From positions 132,337 through 196,336 of the forward strand of contig CAZNPL010000007.1 of NCBI GenBank assembly GCA_964574815.1: a stretch of 64,000 nt of DNA. The letters run 5' to 3'. Made by a program: the position numbers and the translations under genes. This document shows, piece by piece, positions 8,878 to 17,741 of this stretch (the stretch's first letter is position 1; each line of letters begins with the position of its first letter). The DNA is from CAZNPL01 sp964574815. Its GTDB lineage: Bacteria; Planctomycetota; Phycisphaerae; UBA1845. The notes under the pieces are model-generated. The model was not told the origin of the DNA. It searched no databases and saw only the letters and a program-made list of their open reading frames with translations.

Positions 8878-9735
8878 GTGTCGGAGCAAGGAGGCTCGAA
8901 GTCGGTCGTCGTGTGTCTGGCCTGTGCGGCGTTCGTCACAACGGGCGCCGCACGGGCCTTTGCGCAGCGCCCCTCCATACCCACGGCCCCTCCCGCCCCG
9001 ATTGACAACCCGCTCAGTGTACCCGACGTCCGCGGCGTGCTCCCCAAGGCGACCGATGCCGAGGGCGTCTCCGTCACGCTTCAGATCCTGGTTCTCCTGA
9101 CGGTTCTGACGCTGGTGCCTTCCATCCTGATCATGACCACCTGCTTCGCCAGGATTCTGATCGTTCTGGCGTTGTTGCGGCAGGCGATGGCCACGCCTCA
9201 GTTGCCCCCCGCGCAGGTTTTGCTGGGACTTTCCCTGTTCATGACATTCCTGATCATGGGACCGACGTGGAGCCGTGTGAACGCCGACGCACTCCAGCCG
9301 TACCTCAAGGGCAAGCTCTCCCAGCGTGCCGCGCTGGACGCCGCCATGGGCCACATGCGCCGGTTCATGTTCGCCCAGATCGACCGCAACGGGAACCACG
9401 AGGACGTTTATCTCTTCCAGGAATACGCCGACGGCGAGGCCGTACCCGACGACCAGGATCTCATGCTCGCCGACGTATCGACCGCGACGCTGGTTCCCGC
9501 CTTCATGCTCAGCGAGCTCAAGACCGCGTTCATCATGGGTTTTCGCATCTATCTACCCTTCCTGGTGATCGACATGGTCATCGCATCCATTCTGATCTCG
9601 ATGGGTATGATGATGCTGCCGCCCGTATTGATCAGTCTGCCCTTCAAGATCCTTCTTTTCGTTCTGGCCGACGGGTGGCATCTGATCGTACAGACCCTGC
9701 TGTACAGCTTCGACAATCTGCGAGCGGTGACATGA
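8878..9735 (+). CDS. fliP: FliP flagellar type III export gate protein
   Basis: FliP forms the pentameric core of the FliPQR export pore. The 285-residue protein starts at GTG 8878 and has a cleavable-type N-terminal signal (about residues 1-30), usual for FliP. Four membrane helices follow with family motifs FARILIVLALLRQAM, PPAQVLLGLSLFMTFLIMGP, LVPAFMLSELKTAFIMGFRI and GMMMLPPVLISLPFKILLFV. It is the first of the fliPQR-flhBA export-gate block and is followed 63 bp later by fliQ. Confidence 0.95.
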   Translation: MSEQGGSKSVVVCLACAAFVTTGAARAFAQRPSIPTAPPAPIDNPLSVPDVRGVLPKATDAEGVSVTLQILVLLTVLTLVPSILIMTTCFARILIVLALLRQAMATPQLPPAQVLLGLSLFMTFLIMGPTWSRVNADALQPYLKGKLSQRAALDAAMGHMRRFMFAQIDRNGNHEDVYLFQEYADGEAVPDDQDLMLADVSTATLVPAFMLSELKTAFIMGFRIYLPFLVIDMVIASILISMGMMMLPPVLISLPFKILLFVLADGWHLIVQTLLYSFDNLRAVT

Positions 9736-9798
9736 TACGGAAACTGTGGACGCGGTTCGGTCGTTGAACGACCCGCCGCCTGGAGGAGTGCGATCGAC

Positions 9799-10056
9799 AT
9801 GGATTTTGGCGTAGCCCTGGACCTCGGCCGGACTGCGTTCTTCATGGCCCTGTCGACATCGGCCCCGATCCTTCTAATCGGGCTGGCGGTGGGCCTGACG
9901 ATCTCCATCTTTCAATCGGTCACGCAGTTGCAGGAACAGACACTGACGTTCGTGCCGAAGATCGCGGCCATGGTGGTGGCGGCGTCGTATTTCATCCCCT
10001 GGATCGCCAACCGCATGCTCTCCTATACGGAGGACATGTTCGGAACGATGCCTTGA
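9799..10056 (+). CDS. fliQ: FliQ flagellar type III export gate protein
   Basis: FliQ is the small two-helix hairpin subunit (four copies per gate) wrapping FliP and FliR. The 85-residue length matches the family. Helix 1 is about residues 14-39 and helix 2 about 51-72; the family motif SIFQSVTQLQEQTLTFVPKI lies between them. A strong GGAGG ribosome site at 9781-9785 precedes ATG 9799. fliR follows after 81 bp. Confidence 0.94.
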   Translation: MDFGVALDLGRTAFFMALSTSAPILLIGLAVGLTISIFQSVTQLQEQTLTFVPKIAAMVVAASYFIPWIANRMLSYTEDMFGTMP

Positions 10057-10137
10057 ACCGCGAGAACCCGGTGAGACGGCGCTCGCGGCCTGCGAAACCG
10101 GAGGAGAACGACCCCCAACGGAGGAACAAGCACTCAA

Positions 10138-10917
10138 GTGCCCTGGCAACTGCTGAACATTCAGTTTCTCCTTCCCTCCTTCGTGATCGTACTGAGTCGC
10201 GTGAGCGGGATTGCGCTGACCGCCCCTCTGCTCGGCGGCCAGGCGATCCCGAGGCGCATCAAGGTGGCGTTCGTGTTCGCCGTCTCACTCACCATCTTTC
10301 CCGTGGTGCTGCCGCGCACGCCGACGTCTCTCGAATGGCACGAGCTTCTGCTCGTCGTGCCGGGCGAGTTGGCCATCGGCCTGATCATCGGGCTCGCCGT
10401 CGATCTGATCTTTGTCGGCGTCCGGCTGGCCGGCACGCTGATCGGCCAGCAGGCGGGCCTTGCATTCGCGCAGGTCGTCAATCCGATGCTCGGCGGCGAA
10501 ACCACCATTCTGGGGCAGGTCTACTTCCTGGTGACTATGATGCTGTTTCTGACCATCGGCGGACACCGCGTCATGGTGGGGGCATTGCTGGACACCTTCA
10601 CTTCGATACCGCCGGGCTCTTTCCGCCTCGCCGGGTCGCACGTGGTGCTGATGGAGCAGTTACTCGCCGAGACCTTTATCGTCGGCCTTCGTCTGGCTGC
10701 CCCGGCCGTGACTGCCCTGTTTATCGCCTCGCTCACAATGGGGCTGATTGCGCGGACCGTGCCGCAACTCAACATCCTGACCATCGGCTTTCAGATCCGC
10801 GTACTGATCGGTATCGGCATCGCGGCGATCTCCCTGTCCCTTGCCTTCGATTTGTTGCACGACGCGATTCTGGCCGTACTGGAGCGCGTCGGAACTGCAT
10901 TGGGCGTTGGTTCATGA
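10138..10917 (+). CDS. fliR: FliR flagellar type III export gate protein
   Basis: FliR is the single-copy gate subunit that completes the FliPQR pore and contacts FlhB. The 259-residue protein begins at GTG 10138 with GGAGG upstream (10119-10123). Six membrane helices are apparent. Family motifs include LPSFVIVLSRVSGIALTAPL at the start, the helix containing GTLIGQQAGLAFAQVVNPM, and GLIARTVPQLNILTIGFQIR. It is followed 16 bp later by flhB. Confidence 0.93.
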   Translation: MPWQLLNIQFLLPSFVIVLSRVSGIALTAPLLGGQAIPRRIKVAFVFAVSLTIFPVVLPRTPTSLEWHELLLVVPGELAIGLIIGLAVDLIFVGVRLAGTLIGQQAGLAFAQVVNPMLGGETTILGQVYFLVTMMLFLTIGGHRVMVGALLDTFTSIPPGSFRLAGSHVVLMEQLLAETFIVGLRLAAPAVTALFIASLTMGLIARTVPQLNILTIGFQIRVLIGIGIAAISLSLAFDLLHDAILAVLERVGTALGVGS

Positions 10918-10933
10918 CGCGAGAGAATGAAGC

Positions 10934-12016
10934 ATGCCGGAGGAACTAGGCGAGAGGACCGAACCGCCCACGCCGCGACGGCGGAACGAGGCGCGCGAAT
11001 CCGGGCAGGTTGCCAAGAGTCAGGATCTCAGTGCGGCCGTGCTTCTGTTCGCCGCTCTGATCGCACTCTACCTTTTCGGAACCGGCATCTGGCAGACCCT
11101 CGTTCACGTGATGCGTCAGGCGTTGGGGCACGACGGCGGGACAGCAGTCGACGGCGCGCTTGCACTCAGCGCCCGCACGTTTGTTGAGGTCGGCAAAAGC
11201 ATCTTGCCCTTCCTCATCACCGTCATCATCGTCGCGCTGATCGCGCTCTACGCTCAAGTGGGCTGGCTTCTCACGCTCAAACCGCTTACGCCCAAGCTCG
11301 ACAAGCTCAGTCCGATCAGCGGCCTGCGACGCCTGTTCTCGCCGAACACGCTGGTGCAGCTCGGGCTTAACGTCGCAAAGCTGCTGCTCGTCTCCTTCGT
11401 CGCCTGGCTGGCCATCCGCGTCATCATCAATCAGCTTCTGCTCGCGCATACCGTCGAATTCGCAGCCACGTTTACAATGGGCTGCCACCTGGTCTTCCAC
11501 GTGGGCATCCGCTTGATCATCGTCCTGCTGCTGCTGGCTTTTCTCGATTATGCCTGGCAGCGCTACCGTCACGAGAAGCAGCTCCGCATGACCAAACAGG
11601 AGGTCAAGGAGGAGATGAAGCGTATGGAGGGCGACCCAATCATCAAAAGGCGGCGGCGGGAGGTCCAGCTACGGCTGGCCATGGAGCGGCTGAAGTCAAA
11701 GGTCCCCGAAGCCGACGTGATCGTCACCAACCCGACGCACTACGCGATCGCGCTGCAGTACGTGCCCGAGGCCATGATCGCTCCGAAGGTCATCGCCAAG
11801 GGCGTCGACTACATGGCCTGTCGTATTCGCGAGCTCGCCGCAGGCGCGGGCGTCCCGATCGTGCAGCGTCCCGATCTCGCCCGGAGGCTGTACAGCGACG
11901 TCGACGTCGGTCGGGAGATACCGGAGCGGTTCTACCGGGCCGTCGCCGAGGTGCTTGCATACGTTTACGAGATCAGCGGCCGGCGCGCCGGCGCCGTTAC
12001 CGCGCCCACCGGATAA
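10934..12016 (+). CDS. flhB: FlhB export gate protein and substrate-specificity switch
   Basis: FlhB controls the order of export: rod/hook proteins first, filament proteins after autocleavage triggered by FliK. The 360-residue protein has four membrane helices in its first ~215 residues and the cytoplasmic FlhBc domain. The autocleavage motif NPTH lies at residues 266-269, inside VIVTNPTHYAIALQY, and is intact. The N-terminal ERTEPPTPRRRNEARESGQV is also typical of the family. The C-terminal tail is short. Confidence 0.95.
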   Translation: MPEELGERTEPPTPRRRNEARESGQVAKSQDLSAAVLLFAALIALYLFGTGIWQTLVHVMRQALGHDGGTAVDGALALSARTFVEVGKSILPFLITVIIVALIALYAQVGWLLTLKPLTPKLDKLSPISGLRRLFSPNTLVQLGLNVAKLLLVSFVAWLAIRVIINQLLLAHTVEFAATFTMGCHLVFHVGIRLIIVLLLLAFLDYAWQRYRHEKQLRMTKQEVKEEMKRMEGDPIIKRRRREVQLRLAMERLKSKVPEADVIVTNPTHYAIALQYVPEAMIAPKVIAKGVDYMACRIRELAAGAGVPIVQRPDLARRLYSDVDVGREIPERFYRAVAEVLAYVYEISGRRAGAVTAPTG

Positions 12017-12028
12017 GGACGACCCACC

Positions 12029-14152
12029 ATGCCCACGGCGGCATTGGACCAGGTTAAATCGCTCCGCGACCTCAGCCCGAAGTCGCTGATGCAGGGTCTG
12101 AGCCGGCATCACTCCGCCGTCGTTCCGATCGCCTCCCTCTGCCTGATCTTCGTCATGCTCGTGCCGTTGCCGCCGGCCTTTCTCGACATGCTCATCTCGG
12201 CCAACATCACGCTGTCGGCCGTTGTGCTGCTGACCGTGATGTACATGCGCGGGCCGCTGGACTTCGCGGCGTTCCCGTCGCTGCTGCTGGCGGCCACCCT
12301 CTTCCGTCTGGTTCTCAACACCGCCACAACACGTCTCATCCTTACGAACGCCGCGGACGGCCCGTCCGCCGCCGGCGAGGTCATCCGGGTCTTCGGCGAG
12401 TTCGTCGCCGGCGGCTCGCTGGTAGTCGGTATCATCATCTTCGCGATCCTGGTCATCATTCAGTTCGTGGTAATCACCAAGGGCGCCACCCGCATCGCCG
12501 AGGTGGCGGCCAGGTTCACGCTGGACGGCATGCCAGGAAAGCAGATGGCGATCGACGCCGATCTGAACGCCGGGCTGATCACCGAGAACGAGGCGCGGCG
12601 ACGGCGGGAGGAGATTACGCGGGAGTCCGACTTCTACGGCGCGATGGACGGTGCGAGCAAGTTCGTGCGCGGTGACGCCATCGCCGGGCTCATCATCACG
12701 TTCGTCAACATCCTGGGCGGCATCTACGTCGGGATGGTTAACGAGGACATGACGCTTGGCGAGACGTTGCGGGTCTTCTCGACGCTTACGATCGGCGACG
12801 GGCTCGTGTCGCAGATCCCGGCCTTTATCGTCTCGATCTCCGCCGCGCTCATCGTCACCCGCTCTGCGTCCAAGCGCAACCTGGGCGACGAACTGATCAG
12901 CCAACTGACACAGCAGCCGATCGCGCTTGCTCTTGCGGCCGTATTTCTCTGCGTGCTGATGTTCACGCCGCTGCCCAGCGTGCCGCTGCTGTCGCTTGCC
13001 GCCGCATCGATGACCATCTCGGTGATTTTCAGCAAGGCGCGCAAGAAGGAAGCGGCCGAGGCCGCCGCAACGGCAAGGGCCAAGGCAAAACCAGCCGAGT
13101 CGCCCGAGAAACTCATCCTTCCGGACCCGATGGAGGTCGAGGTCGGCTACGGGCTGATCAAGCTGGTGGACCGCAAGCAGGGCGGCGATCTGCTCGACCG
13201 GATTACCAACATGCGCCGGCAGGTCGCCCAGGAACTAGGCATCGTCGTGCCGCCGGTGCGCATCCGCGACAACGTCCAGCTTCAGCCCAATCAGTACCAG
13301 ATCAGGATCAGGGGAAACAAGGTCGCGCACGGCGAGGTCCTGCCGGGGCACCTGCTGGCAATCGATGCGGGAACGCTCACGGACACGATCCGCGGCACCG
13401 AGACCACCGAGCCCGCTTTCGGTTTGCCCGCGCTGTGGATCACCGAGCAGCAGCGGCACGAGGCCGAGCAGCGTAACTACACCGTCGTCGAAGCCTCCAG
13501 CGTTCTCTCGACGCATCTGACCGAGACGATCAAGCGGCACGCCGACGAGCTGCTGACAAGACACGAAGTAAACCGGTTGCTGGACAACGTGAAGGAGCGC
13601 TCGCCCAAGCTCATCGAGGAACTGATCCCGCAGGTCGTCAAGCCAGGTGAGGTGCAGAAGGTCCTGCAGTATCTACTGCGCGAGCGCGTGCCGATCCGCG
13701 ACCTCGAGACGATCCTGGAGACGCTCGGTGACTGGGCCCCTCGCACCAAGGACTCCGACATTCTCACCGAGTACGTGCGGGCGGCGCTGGCCCGGACAAT
13801 CTGCGGGCTTTACACCGGGCAAGACGGCCGGCTGGTCTGCATCACGCTTGACCCAGCCATCGAGGAGACGGTGACGGCGGCCATCGAGGCGTCTGAGGGC
13901 GGTACGGCCTGGACAATGCCGCCGGCGACGCAGTCGAAAATCGTCCAGGCCGTGCGGGACGAGGTGGAGCGCGTGATGCCGACGCTCGAGGGCCGCGCGC
14001 TGGCCATCCTGGCTTCGCCCAGGCCCCGGCTATGGATCCGGCGGATGCTGGAGTCGGTTCTGCCGCAGGTGCCGGTGCTTTCGTACAACGAGATCGTGCG
14101 GGGCGTCGAGATTGAAACACGAGCCATGGTGTCGATAAGCGATGAAGCCTGA
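12029..14152 (+). CDS. flhA: FlhA flagellar type III export gate protein
   Basis: FlhA is the nonameric export-gate subunit that couples proton flow to secretion and docks chaperone-substrate complexes. The 707-residue length is normal. The N-terminal half has about eight membrane helices with the FHIPEP-family motifs [56 protein letters not shown] and [20 protein letters not shown] (here with RESDFYG). The C-terminal half is the cytoplasmic domain, with [19 protein letters not shown]. The 3' end overlaps flhF by 11 bp. Confidence 0.96.
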   Translation: [707 protein letters not shown]

Positions 14153-15287
14153 GACCTTCGAGGGGCGAACGACGGCCGAGGCACTCTCTAAAATAAAGCA
14201 GCGCCTCGGTCCGGACGCGGTGATTCTCAATACCCGCACCTACTCGCGCGGCGGCGTGCTCGGACGAGGCGCCGAGCGGATCGTAGAGATCACCGCGGCC
14301 CGTGACGCCGGTGCTTTGCAGGCCGCCCCACGCGCCGGCGGACACGCTCGTACGAGCGGGGGTGTGGCGGATCAGCTTTCGTCGCTGTCGGCTCAGGTGG
14401 CCCAACTTCACGGGGCGGTCGCCGAGCTGCTCGGCGGGGCGCATCGAGAAGGCGACAGGTCCGTGCCCGAGGCATGTCGTTCGATCTACCGGAAGCTGAT
14501 CCGGGCGCAGGTGGCCGACGAGCTGGCCAGCGATCTGGTTCGTCGGGTTCACGCGGAACTTCACGGTCGCGATCGCACGGACCCGAGCAAGATCCGAGCC
14601 AGGCTGGCTTCGTTCGTCGAGTCCATGCTGCCGGTGGCGCCCCCTCCCAAGCCCAAGGCCGGGGGCGGTCCGACCGTACTTTCCTTTGTGGGACCCACGG
14701 GCGTGGGGAAGACCACGACGGTGGCCAAGCTGGCGGCCAACTATCAGCTTCGCGACGGCCGGCGTGTGGGGCTTATCACCTTGGACACCAGCCGGGTCGC
14801 GGCGGTCGAGCAGCTTCGCATTTATGCAGACATCATCAACGTGCCGTTGCGGGTTGTTCGCGACCCGGACGAGATGCGGGCTGCGCTGGACGATCTGCGG
14901 ACGTGCGACTTCGTGCTGATCGACACCGCCGGGCGGAGCCAGAACGACCGCGCCGGCTTGGAGGAGCTGCGGCGTCTGCTCCAGGTACAGGAACCAGACG
15001 AGATTCATCTGGTGCTGGCCGGCACGTGTGCGGCGCCGGTGATCGCGCGCACGATGGAGCGGTTTGCATCGCTGGGCGTCAACCGGGTGATTCTGACGAA
15101 GCTGGACGAGGCCGTCGGTTTCGGCGTGGTTCTCGACTGCCTGCGCAGTACTGCGATACAGTTGTCCTACGTCACCACGGGCCGGCGCGTGCCCGACGAC
15201 ATACGAGGTGGAGGCGAAGTGCCCGTAACACGGTGGATCCTTGACGGACTCGATGACCTCGCAGGCGCCGCGGCGGCTGCAACGTAA
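14142..15287 (+). CDS. flhF: FlhF SRP-type GTPase for flagellar placement
   Basis: FlhF is an SRP-family GTPase that sets the site (and often number) of flagella. The 381-residue protein has the family's N-terminal B domain (start MKPETFEGRTTAEALSKIKQ), a helical N domain and the GTPase G domain. The P-loop is GPTGVGKTTT (14690-14719). Other visible motifs are DTSRVAAVEQLRIYADI, the G3 DTAGRSQND and the G4 TKLDEA. It overlaps flhA by 11 bp. The usual partner flhG/fleN, a MinD-like ATPase, does not follow; a 560-bp gap does. Confidence 0.94.
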   Translation: MKPETFEGRTTAEALSKIKQRLGPDAVILNTRTYSRGGVLGRGAERIVEITAARDAGALQAAPRAGGHARTSGGVADQLSSLSAQVAQLHGAVAELLGGAHREGDRSVPEACRSIYRKLIRAQVADELASDLVRRVHAELHGRDRTDPSKIRARLASFVESMLPVAPPPKPKAGGGPTVLSFVGPTGVGKTTTVAKLAANYQLRDGRRVGLITLDTSRVAAVEQLRIYADIINVPLRVVRDPDEMRAALDDLRTCDFVLIDTAGRSQNDRAGLEELRRLLQVQEPDEIHLVLAGTCAAPVIARTMERFASLGVNRVILTKLDEAVGFGVVLDCLRSTAIQLSYVTTGRRVPDDIRGGGEVPVTRWILDGLDDLAGAAAAAT

Positions 15288-15849
15288 ATCCGGCGGCCAA
15301 GCAGCATGAAAGGGGCTCGCCACGAGGTGAAGCTCAGAAAAGTGGAACGGTCTGCCGGGCGTCCGGCAACGCTCGCATGGCGTGGTACTCGGCGTCAAAC
15401 CGACGGAACGGAACCTGTGAATAACGATGATGTCAGGCGCGTAAGCGACGTATTGACAATAGATAAGATAATCTCGGATGAATAAACTCACTGGCTCGCC
15501 AGCCGCGTGGTCTGGAAGATTGCCGGCTCGAGCGGGCGGGCGGGGGCGGCGGAGCGCGACGCATGGGGTGTGCGAACCATTTTGCATTTTACTCTTGCAC
15601 GCCCCGTAAAGAGTGCTCAAGATACCCGCTTGATCAGGACGGCACAAGCAAGCGCCCGTCCGGGTCGGACTCACTAGCGCAGCCCGTGGCGATGGGCGGC
15701 CGGTCGTCGGCAGGGACGTCGGCGGCTTGACATAGACGGTCGGAGGATGACCGCGGATGGATCCGAAACACCTTTCATGCGCGATTCGCGCTCCAATCCG
15801 TATTCCATCCCGGCCGATTGTTCGTTTGATGCGTATCGGGTGACAGAGT
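15288..15849. other. Non-coding gap between flhF and the next gene
   Basis: I find no supportable gene in these 562 bases. A small perfect hairpin, TGCCGG-gcgt-CCGGCA at 15354-15369, lies 67 bp after flhF but has no T-run on either strand, so I do not call it a terminator. The stretch around 15452-15490 is distinctly more AT-rich than its surroundings (TTGACA at 15452 followed by GATAAGATAATC) and could hold a promoter for the downstream genes, but no good -10 box sits at the right spacing. flhG would be expected here in many operons and is absent. Confidence 0.5.
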
Positions 15850-16149
15850 ATGGCACCACGCGTAACCGGTGCGGCACTTGGACTGCTGGCGTTCTCCACG
15901 ACGATCATCGCGGGGGTGTGGGTCGACAACCCCACGACGGTGACATTGTCGCGCGCGTTATGGGCGATGGCCACGTTCTGCGTTATCGGCGTGGTTATCG
16001 GTTGGGCGGCGCGGGTGGTGGTCCGGGAACATGTCCGTCGGCGCGAGCGAGAGCTGTTCACACCCGAGGAGTTACCGCAGGAAAGTAGCGCGGACACGGA
16101 GAAGGGAATTAGATCGACCGAAACCGACGCGCAGCCGATGGGTAGCTGA
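15850..16149 (+). CDS. Small two-helix membrane protein of unknown function
   Basis: I do not recognise this family with certainty. The 99-residue product has two predicted membrane helices (about residues 8-25, LGLLAFSTTIIAGVWV, and 36-57, WAMATFCVIGVVIGWAARVV). A charged Arg/Glu-rich juxtamembrane segment (REHVRRRERELF) and a hydrophilic acidic tail follow. The helix-loop-helix pattern and its place between flhF and fliA suggest a flagellar-associated membrane protein, but no catalytic residue is visible. No strong ribosome site precedes ATG 15850. An overlapping frame (15747-16088) is an alternative that I consider a shadow. Confidence 0.6.
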   Translation: MAPRVTGAALGLLAFSTTIIAGVWVDNPTTVTLSRALWAMATFCVIGVVIGWAARVVVREHVRRRERELFTPEELPQESSADTEKGIRSTETDAQPMGS

Positions 16150-16259
16150 GGGCGTTGGGGAATCAGGGTCTTCCACTGGAGGAGGCTCGCCGCCGGAAGA
16201 CCTCGTTCTGAAACGATATGCGTCGCATAGGTCGATCGATCGGGCAAGGAGCGGAACGT

Positions 16260-17039
16260 ATGCAAGCGACCCGGGCGGGTGAGGATCTGGAGCGGACCTG
16301 GGAGGAGTACAGGGCCACCGGTTCGGCTGAACTTCGGAACCGTCTGGTGGTTCATTACCTCCCCCTGGTCAGGTACAACTCGGAGCGGATCGGGGCGAAG
16401 CTGCCCGACGAGGTCGAGGTGCAGGATCTCATGTCGGCCGGTGTCTTCGGGTTGGTCGATGCCATTGATTCGTTCGATCCCGAGCGCGGCGTGAAGTTCG
16501 AGACCTACTGCGCGCCGCGCATCCGCGGCGCCATTCTCGACGAGTTGCGGTCGATGGACTGGGTACCGCGGCTGGTGCGCAGCCGGGCCCATCGGCTCGA
16601 TACGGCCACGCGGCTGTTGCAGGCGCAGACCGGGCGCACGCCCACGCGTGAGGAGTTGGCGGATCACCTGCGGCTGCCCAAGGACGAGTTCGAGCGTGTG
16701 ATGCGGGACTCGAAAGCGGTCACGCAGGTGTCGCTCTCGCGCAAGCAGTACGAGACCGATTCCAGCCGCGAGGTGCGAGAGATCGACGTGCTGATCGATC
16801 ATCGGGGTTCCGATCCGCTGGAAGAGGCCGAGCGGAGAGACCTTCGCGACCTGATGACCCGTGGATTGTCCAGAGCGGAACGGCTGATCCTGATCCTCTA
16901 CTACTACGAGCAGATGACCATGAAAGAGATCGGGATGACGCTGGATTTGTCGGAGAGCCGGGTGAGCCAGATGCACTCGGCGATCCTCGATCGCCTCAAA
17001 GGCCAACTGCAACTGCGACGGCAGAAGGCCGTCGGGTAG
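16260..17039 (+). CDS. fliA: FliA/WhiG/SigD-type flagellar RNA polymerase sigma factor
   Basis: This is sigma-28, which transcribes late flagellar genes. The 259-residue protein has region 2 (RNRLVVHYLPLVRYNSERIG, VQDLMSAGVFGLVDAIDSFD, FETYCAPRIRGAILDELRSM), the region 2/3 link MDWVPRLVRSRAHRL, region 3 (TPTREELADHLRL) and region 4 with a helix-turn-helix (LILYYYEQMTMKEIGMTLDL, SESRVSQMHSAILDRLK). I chose ATG 16260 because AAGGAG lies at 16246-16251, 8 bp upstream; an in-frame ATG at 16218 would add 14 unconserved residues. No anti-sigma flgM gene is recognisable in the window. Confidence 0.93.
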   Translation: MQATRAGEDLERTWEEYRATGSAELRNRLVVHYLPLVRYNSERIGAKLPDEVEVQDLMSAGVFGLVDAIDSFDPERGVKFETYCAPRIRGAILDELRSMDWVPRLVRSRAHRLDTATRLLQAQTGRTPTREELADHLRLPKDEFERVMRDSKAVTQVSLSRKQYETDSSREVREIDVLIDHRGSDPLEEAERRDLRDLMTRGLSRAERLILILYYYEQMTMKEIGMTLDLSESRVSQMHSAILDRLKGQLQLRRQKAVG

Positions 17040-17222
17040 GGCTGCCGGTCGTTGCGGCGCGTATAATCCGACGAGCCCGGACGGGCGGTACGCCGGATCG
17101 GCATAGGAGCATGCGAGCCGGCACGGCCGCGACGTCGGAGGCGGCTCGTGAAGCGGGCGCCGCCGAGCCGATAAGCGCTTCAAGATGCAGCGCGGCCGTC
17201 GGCGCCGACGCGGAGCAGTTTC

Positions 17223-17546
17223 GTGGCCGATATTCCACCGAACGTGGCCAGTTCCGCCGCACAGGCCGGGTACGTGCAGTCGGAGGCGTCGCGGACTCGG
17301 GATGCGGCGAGGGCGGGTCAGGCCCAGGCGGCGCGGGACAACGTGAAGGCCGTCGATGAGGCCGGCAACACGATCTCGACCGACGAAGAGGACACCCAGG
17401 TCTACACTGACAGCGAGGGGACCGGCGGCAAGGGGCGGGAGCACGAAGAGGAGCAGCCCGAGTCGTCGATCGGCGAGGGTCAGACGATCGAAGACGGCAT
17501 TCGGACGGACGAGGAGGGAAGGCCGCGTCTTGATATTCAAGCGTAG
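17223..17546 (+). CDS. Small acidic hypothetical protein downstream of fliA
   Basis: Not recognised. The 107-residue product starts at GTG 17223 with GGAG 7 bp upstream. The first ~50 residues are Ala/Gln-rich and helical in character (ASSAAQAGYVQSEASRTRDA, ARAGQAQAARDNVKAVDEAG). The rest is strongly acidic, Gly/Glu/Asp-rich and probably disordered, ending in EDGIRTDEEGRPRLDIQA. There is no membrane segment, signal peptide or cysteine. Position right after fliA suggests a flagellar or regulatory link. It could be an FlgM-like anti-sigma factor by size and disorder, but I see no FlgM signature, so I do not assign that role. Confidence 0.5.
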   Translation: MADIPPNVASSAAQAGYVQSEASRTRDAARAGQAQAARDNVKAVDEAGNTISTDEEDTQVYTDSEGTGGKGREHEEEQPESSIGEGQTIEDGIRTDEEGRPRLDIQA

Positions 17547-17741
17547 TTGCGCGCTTGTTGCCGACGCTCTGTACGGCGGGCGCCGCGGCGTATATGGGGG
17601 AAAGCCGGCAGCCTTCAGCTTCTCAGCCTTCAGCTTCTCAGCCTGCTTGAGGCGGTTGGTGCTCTCACGTCTTGTTTCGTGTCGGGCGGGGTCGGTCATC
17701 TTTGTTTTCCTTGCGGTTGCTTTCGGCGTTAGAATCGAGTC

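Noticed and set aside
15354..15369. Hairpin after flhF as an operon terminator
   Set aside because: The stem is only 6 bp and no T-run follows on either strand.
15747..16088. Alternative frame overlapping the small membrane-protein gene before fliA
   Set aside because: Its composition is Arg/Gly/His-rich with no structural pattern, whereas the 15850 frame gives two clean membrane helices.
17223..17233. Sigma-28 type -10 box (GGCCGATATT) at the start of the small acidic protein
   Set aside because: No TAAA-like -35 lies at the right distance, and the sequence is the start of the coding region.
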